A DNA stretch of 64,000 nucleotides from Methylobacterium gossipiicola (GTDB lineage Bacteria > Pseudomonadota > Alphaproteobacteria > Rhizobiales > Beijerinckiaceae): NCBI RefSeq assembly GCF_900113485.1, contig NZ_FOPM01000018.1, positions 1 to 64,000 of the forward strand. Reading direction: 5' to 3'. The notes beneath the pieces are model-generated. The model had not been told where the DNA came from. It worked only from the letters and a program-made list of their open reading frames with translations, and searched no databases. Made by a program: the position numbers and the translations under genes. How positions within the stretch are numbered: position 1 is the first letter of the stretch; every line of letters begins with the position of its first letter. Of this stretch, positions 61,954-64,000 are shown in pieces.

Positions 61954-62894
61954 TGCGCGTCCGTCCGCTTCCCCTCGCCGTCCTCGCCCTGCTCTGGGCC
62001 GGTGCCGCGCAGGCCCAGGTTCGCAGCGTCGAAGTCCGCGCGCCGCGCGCGTTCGGCTATTTCCTCGGCGACCTCGTGCGGGCTCAGGTCGACATCGTCG
62101 TGGATGCGGGCTTCTCCCTCCAGGCGGCTTCGCTGCCGCAGCCCGGACCGCAGGCCTACTGGCTCGACCTGCGCGATCTGCGCGTCGCGGATCTCGGCCC
62201 CGAAAAGACTTCCGAGGGCGAGGCCCGTCGGGTCCGCCTCTTCCTGACCTACCAGAATTTCTACGCCGCCCTCGATGTCCGCGCCCTGGAGATTCCAGGA
62301 TTCGCCGTCACTTTCGAGAATGTCGGCGTCCACGGCGCCACCACCGCCACGGCGCAGGTCCCGGCGTGGTCGTTCACGATTTCGCCCCTGCGCGAGGTGG
62401 TGCCGCCCACCCGCGAGAATCCGGTCGATTACATGCGGCCGGACGGTCGCGTCGCGGCCGTGGATGCGGGCCCCCTGTGGTGGGGCGCGGGAGGCTTCGC
62501 CTCCCTCGCCCTGCTGGCCCTCGCGGGCGTTGCCCGTGACCGGGCCTGGGGTCCGTTCCGGACGCGGCGCGGACGCCCGTTCGGAGCCGCCCTGGCGCAG
62601 CTGCGCCGCCTCCGCCGCGCGCCCGATGCGGAGGCCGCCTATGGCGAGGCCCTGCTCGCCCTGCATCGTGGCCTCGACGCCACCGATGGCCGCCGGGTTC
62701 TCGCCGACGATCTGCCCGGCTTCCTCGCTCGCCACCCCGCCTACCGTCCGGATGCGGGAGCCTTGGGCAACCTCCTCGGCGCCTCCCGCCTCGCCTTCTT
62801 TGGTCCCGGCCTCGCCGCCGCCCGCGCCGCCCTGCCCTGGCCGGCCCTCGAGGCTCTAGCCCGGCGCCTCGCCGCCATCGAGCGGGCGGCATGA
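61953..62894 (+). CDS. mxaA: MxaA, calcium-insertion protein of methanol dehydrogenase
   Basis: A 313-residue exported protein. Signal peptide MRVRPLPLAVLALLWAGAAQA; a beta-rich periplasmic domain (RSVEVRAPRAFGYFLGDLVRAQVDI). A membrane helix follows (WWGAGGFASLALLALAGVA, about residues 170-190), then a cytoplasmic helical domain. MxaA, MxaK and MxaL are the genes known from Methylobacterium mutants to be needed for calcium incorporation. The start overlaps the mxaS stop and its own stop overlaps mxaC by ATGA. Confidence 0.94.
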   Translation: MRVRPLPLAVLALLWAGAAQAQVRSVEVRAPRAFGYFLGDLVRAQVDIVVDAGFSLQAASLPQPGPQAYWLDLRDLRVADLGPEKTSEGEARRVRLFLTYQNFYAALDVRALEIPGFAVTFENVGVHGATTATAQVPAWSFTISPLREVVPPTRENPVDYMRPDGRVAAVDAGPLWWGAGGFASLALLALAGVARDRAWGPFRTRRGRPFGAALAQLRRLRRAPDAEAAYGEALLALHRGLDATDGRRVLADDLPGFLARHPAYRPDAGALGNLLGASRLAFFGPGLAAARAALPWPALEALARRLAAIERAA

Positions 62895-63958
62895 TGCCGA
62901 GCGACCCCCTGACGGAGGCCTTGGCCCGGTTCGCCGTCGACACCCCCCTGGTCCTGTGGCTGCTGCCCCTGGCGCTGCTACCGTTCCGGCGTTCGGCCCA
63001 GCGCGTCGTCGCCGTGGCGTCCCTGGATGCCGGGCCGGCCGATCCCCTGTCCCGGACGATCGGCTGGACCCTGCGCGGCGCCGGGTGCCTCGCCATCGTG
63101 GGCCTCGTCGTCGGCGTCGCCGGCCCGTATCGCCGGGGCGAGACCGTGACCCGGACCGGCATCGGCGCCCAGGTCTCGATCCTCGTCGATCGCTCGGGCA
63201 GCATGAACGAGACCTTCGCCGGGCGTCAGCCCTCGGGCGCGGAGGAATCGAAGGCGGCGGCCTCGCGCCGTCTGCTCGGCGATTTCGTCGGCAGCCGCGC
63301 CCACGATCAGTTCGCCGTCACCGCCTTCTCCACGGCGCCCATGCTGGTGGTGCCGATGACCGACCGCCACGCCGCCGTACGCGCCGCCATCCAGGCCATC
63401 GACCGGCCGGGCCTCGACTACACCAACGTGGCGCGCGGTCTCGCCCTGGGGCTCGCCCAGTTCGGGCCGCAGGCCGCCAATGTCTCGCGCGCCCTCCTCA
63501 TGGTCTCGGACGGCGCGGCGGTGATCGATCCCCGGGTCCAGGGGACCCTGCGGGCGGAGTTCGCCCGCGTCCGCCCGAACCTCTACTGGCTGTTCCTGCG
63601 CACCAAGGGCTCGCCGTCGATCTCCGACAAGCCGGCCGGCGAGGACACGCCCCAGGCCGCGCCCGAGCGCCACCTCGACCTGTTCTTCAAGAGCCTCGGC
63701 GTCCCCTATCGCGCCTTCGAGGCCGAGGGCCCGGAGGCGGTGGCCGCCGCCATTCGCCAGATCGAAGCCCTGGAGCGCGATCCCATTCCCTACACCGAGC
63801 AGCGCCCGCGCCGGGACCTGTCCTGGATCGCCTTCGGGATGGCCCTGTTCGGGCTCCTCGTCCTCGTGGCGGGCAAGCTCGCCGAGGCCGATTTTCGACG
63901 TGGGCGCGGGGCCGCCGCGCGACCGGCCGCGACGGCCCCGGAAAGGATCGCCGCGTGA
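62891..63958 (+). CDS. mxaC: MxaC, VWA-domain protein of methanol dehydrogenase maturation
   Basis: A 355-residue BatA-like protein. Two N-terminal helices (TPLVLWLLPLALLP and AGCLAIVGLVVGVAG) precede a von Willebrand A domain with MIDAS motif ILVDRSGSMNETF. The TxxD equivalents lie in FSTAPMLVVPMTD and MVSDGAAVID. A third helix closes the protein (SWIAFGMALFGLLVLVAG). It is expected to face the periplasm or membrane with MxaR as partner ATPase. Confidence 0.95.
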   Translation: MMPSDPLTEALARFAVDTPLVLWLLPLALLPFRRSAQRVVAVASLDAGPADPLSRTIGWTLRGAGCLAIVGLVVGVAGPYRRGETVTRTGIGAQVSILVDRSGSMNETFAGRQPSGAEESKAAASRRLLGDFVGSRAHDQFAVTAFSTAPMLVVPMTDRHAAVRAAIQAIDRPGLDYTNVARGLALGLAQFGPQAANVSRALLMVSDGAAVIDPRVQGTLRAEFARVRPNLYWLFLRTKGSPSISDKPAGEDTPQAAPERHLDLFFKSLGVPYRAFEAEGPEAVAAAIRQIEALERDPIPYTEQRPRRDLSWIAFGMALFGLLVLVAGKLAEADFRRGRGAAARPAATAPERIAA

Positions 63959-64000
63959 CTCCTGCGTCTCCTCCTTTCGCCCCGCCCGCGCGCAGCGCCC
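63955..64000 (+). CDS. mxaK: MxaK, N-terminal 15 codons only (cut by the window edge)
   Basis: A GTG at 63955 overlaps the mxaC stop (GTGA) and opens VTPASPPFAPPARSA to the edge. Position after mxaC in the conserved order mxaR-S-A-C-K-L-D identifies it as mxaK; the sequence alone is too short to prove it. Confidence 0.7.
   Translation, partial: MTPASPPFAPPARSA

Overview
The window is GC-rich chromosomal DNA of a pink-pigmented facultative methylotroph, almost certainly a Methylobacterium-type alphaproteobacterium. The strongest evidence is the calcium methanol dehydrogenase operon at the right edge (mxaF J G I R S A C and the first bases of mxaK, about 55.8-64.0 kb). Its MxaF carries the vicinal disulfide, the EWDYAG motif (Ala where lanthanide enzymes have Asp) and an mxa-type promoter. 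Gene order yajC-secD-secF followed by two complex I assembly-factor homologues, and two EcfG-type stress promoters, also fit Rhizobiales.

Layout. 0-5.9 kb: an exopolysaccharide neighbourhood (IS5 transposase remnant, export lipoprotein, Wzz/GumC co-polymerase, GNAT-type CelD-like protein, polysaccharide deacetylase). 5.9-9.5 kb: two small proteins and a nitrate/sulfonate/taurine-type ABC importer. 9.8-12.5 kb: a stress-promoter-driven DUF3597 gene, then an AT-rich island holding a two-gene ATPase + TOPRIM cassette (PARIS/OLD-like candidate defence system) and a decayed fragment of a DUF815 ATPase gene. 12.5-15.2 kb: a LOV blue-light histidine kinase with C-terminal receiver, and the intact DUF815 ATPase. 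15.4-19.7 kb: yajC, secD, secF, an NDUFAF3-like and an NDUFAF6-like gene. 20-25 kb: alginate-export-type porin, manganese catalase with an EcfG promoter, lactate permease, GNAT. 25.1-26 kb: a large nested inverted repeat abutting a BrnT-type toxin whose antitoxin gene has an in-frame nonsense codon. 26-32.4 kb: trmFO, a protease-dead HtrA-like protein, and a PaoABC-type aldehyde oxidoreductase. 32.4-38.2 kb: a heavy-metal RND efflux locus. 38.3-51.6 kb: cobF, a ClpP-fold periplasmic protein, a lone PAS protein, an orphan ParA pair, rlpA, a D,D-carboxypeptidase, then the dense housekeeping run tmk-holB-metG-tatD-MBL hydrolase, and a GDSL hydrolase. 52-55.4 kb: a small conserved protein, ada, an EamA exporter and a periplasmic trypsin-like protease. 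55.4-64 kb: the mxa operon.

How they work together: MxaF/MxaI form methanol dehydrogenase, MxaG takes its electrons, MxaJ and the RSACK group mature it and load calcium. The ABC importer, RND pump and Pao enzyme are separate accessory functions. The most unusual material lies at 10.2-12.5 kb (foreign cassette) and 25.1-26.0 kb (broken toxin-antitoxin module beside a BIME-like repeat). No tRNA, rRNA or CRISPR array was seen.
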